Of a stretch of DNA of 15,381 nucleotides, positions 14,953-15,381 are shown one piece after another. Within the stretch, counting starts at the first letter, position 1. Each line of letters starts with the position of its first letter. The position numbers and the translations under genes are program-made. The stretch comes from JARIHD01 sp964610985. GTDB lineage: Bacteria; Patescibacteriota; Saccharimonadia; Saccharimonadales; UBA4665. The stretch spans positions 1-15,381 of the forward strand of contig CAZSZJ010000028.1 of NCBI GenBank assembly GCA_964610985.1, given 5' to 3'. Below the pieces are notes generated by a model. That model was not told where the DNA came from, did not search any database, and saw only the letters and a list, made by a program, of their open reading frames with translations.

Positions 14953-15158
14953 AGCTAGGTATGTTCGCGACACAAGATCAGACGAAACCAAGCCCTTCAT
15001 CAGATGACCCGGATCTTACCTTCGCCCAAGAAATCGCCGAAAAGAATAAGCAGATCAAGCAGGAGCATTTGCGGATTCTCAAGCAAGCCATAGAAGACAA
15101 GCCTCAGTCCCCTCCTTCCTCATCTAAACCCGATAAGCCCACCGAAAAAGATTCTTGA
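14949..15158 (+). CDS. Small charged protein, 69 aa, coupled to the protease gene
   Basis: This 69-residue ORF starts inside the protease stop (ATGA, 14949-14952) and has an AAGGAG Shine-Dalgarno sequence at 14938-14943, 5 bases before the ATG, so it is very likely translated. It has a disordered N terminus, one central amphipathic helix (FAQEIAEKNKQIKQEHLRIL, about 25-44) that could form a coiled coil, and a Pro/Ser/Lys-rich tail resembling that of the protease. There is no cysteine and no hydrophobic segment. I recognise no family. The arrangement suggests a subunit, adaptor or substrate of the protease; that is inference. Confidence 0.65.
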   Translation: MKLGMFATQDQTKPSPSSDDPDLTFAQEIAEKNKQIKQEHLRILKQAIEDKPQSPPSSSKPDKPTEKDS

Positions 15159-15227
15159 TAGAGATTTAGCTTTCCTCTGGGCGTGTTGGCAAAACAGGCG
15201 ACAGGGTTAGAACCAACCTTCACAAGC

Positions 15228-15260
15228 AAAAACACCGGTCATCACAAGCCCGGTGTTTTT
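15228..15260. terminator. Bidirectional Rho-independent terminator
   Basis: AAAAACACCGG (15228-15238) and CCGGTGTTTTT (15250-15260) form a perfect 11-bp stem with an 11-base loop, with a T-run in both reading directions. It can end the protease operon from the left and transcripts leaving the tRNA-like gene from the right. It lies 69 bases after the last stop codon. Confidence 0.85.
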
Positions 15261-15337
15261 CGGTTCGAGTACCCAGCGAATCCACACAAATACTAGAACC
15301 ACAAATAACAGATCAAAAAGTGAAAAAGTTTCAGGTC

Positions 15338-15381
15338 TGGTGGGGGCGGCTGGACTTGACCCAGCGACCAATCGGTTATGT
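15338..15381 (-). tRNA. 3' half of a tRNA (or tRNA-like remnant), running off the window
   Basis: On the minus strand the sequence has the form of a tRNA 3' end with an encoded CCA (complement of 15338-15340), discriminator A, acceptor strand CGCCCCC (complement of 15342-15348), T-stem GCTGG/CCAGC around the 7-base loop GTCAAGT, a 5-base variable loop TGGTC and the anticodon-stem strand CCGAT. Reading further gives AA at 37-38 and CAT as anticodon, which would mean Met, initiator Met or Ile2. Two positions are odd: position 54 is G instead of T, and position 33, the last base of the window, is A instead of T. The 5' half is outside, so acceptor pairing cannot be tested. It may be a diverged tRNA, one with a longer variable arm, or an attachment-site remnant. 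Confidence 0.55.

Noticed and set aside
15338..15381. 3' end of a tmRNA
   Set aside because: tmRNA keeps a strict TTCGA-type T-loop; here the loop is GTCAAGT, and the preceding 5-base gap and stem strand fit a tRNA variable loop and anticodon arm better.
9300..15381. A second copy of the tRNA 3' end marking the other island boundary
   Set aside because: Reading through the window I found no repeat of the TGGTGGGGGCGG segment near 9.3 kb or elsewhere, so an attachment pair cannot be claimed.
1..15381. CRISPR array, insertion sequence or rRNA
   Set aside because: No regularly spaced repeats, no transposase with flanking inverted repeats and no rRNA sequence were seen; the HTH protein alone is not enough to call a mobile element.

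Overview
The window looks like a chromosomal segment of a small-genome bacterium. I infer Candidatus Saccharibacteria/Patescibacteria (CPR) from the gene style: short intergenic gaps, ATGA/TAATG overlaps, an EndoQ-type PHP nuclease paired with a compact UvrD-like helicase, a MacB-like exporter with a very large ectodomain, and promoters placed almost directly on start codons. This is inference; no rRNA or ribosomal protein gene is present to fix the taxon. TAA, TAG and TGA all end genes here, so a UGA-recoding lineage is not indicated.

Region 1 (1-9267) is ordinary, well-conserved chromosome. It opens with the 3' part of a tRNA-dihydrouridine synthase. A two-gene ABC-2 exporter follows (ATPase 516-1463, permease 1463-2206) behind a strong sigma70-like promoter. 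Next is a translationally coupled repair pair, endonuclease Q-like nuclease (2237-3520) and UvrD/PcrA-like helicase (3517-5253), then an MFS transporter (5319-6518). Converging on that transporter from the right is a MacB/LolD-type ATPase plus FtsX-family permease operon on the minus strand (9267 to 6524).

Region 2 (about 9300-15300) is accessory in character. It holds two unrecognised minus-strand genes (9343-10173, 10228-11025), a small two-pass membrane protein (11217-11651) and a (d)CMP-kinase-like gene interrupted by one in-frame TAA (11699-12688). A bidirectional terminator, a small helix-turn-helix protein, a multi-pass membrane protein, a converging 80-residue ORF and a two-gene unit follow; that last unit pairs a ClpP/SppA-fold (SDH-type) serine protease with a 69-residue charged partner. 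A second strong hairpin terminator and the 3' half of a minus-strand tRNA-like gene close the window. The tRNA edge, the orphan genes and the decayed kinase together suggest a genomic island, but no integrase and no second attachment copy are visible.

A recurring signal is a -10 hexamer ending 7 (once 9) bases before the start codon of five genes (516, 10173 minus, 11217, 11699, 14101). This predicts leaderless mRNAs for first genes of transcription units, while several downstream genes carry Shine-Dalgarno sequences or are coupled by overlap.
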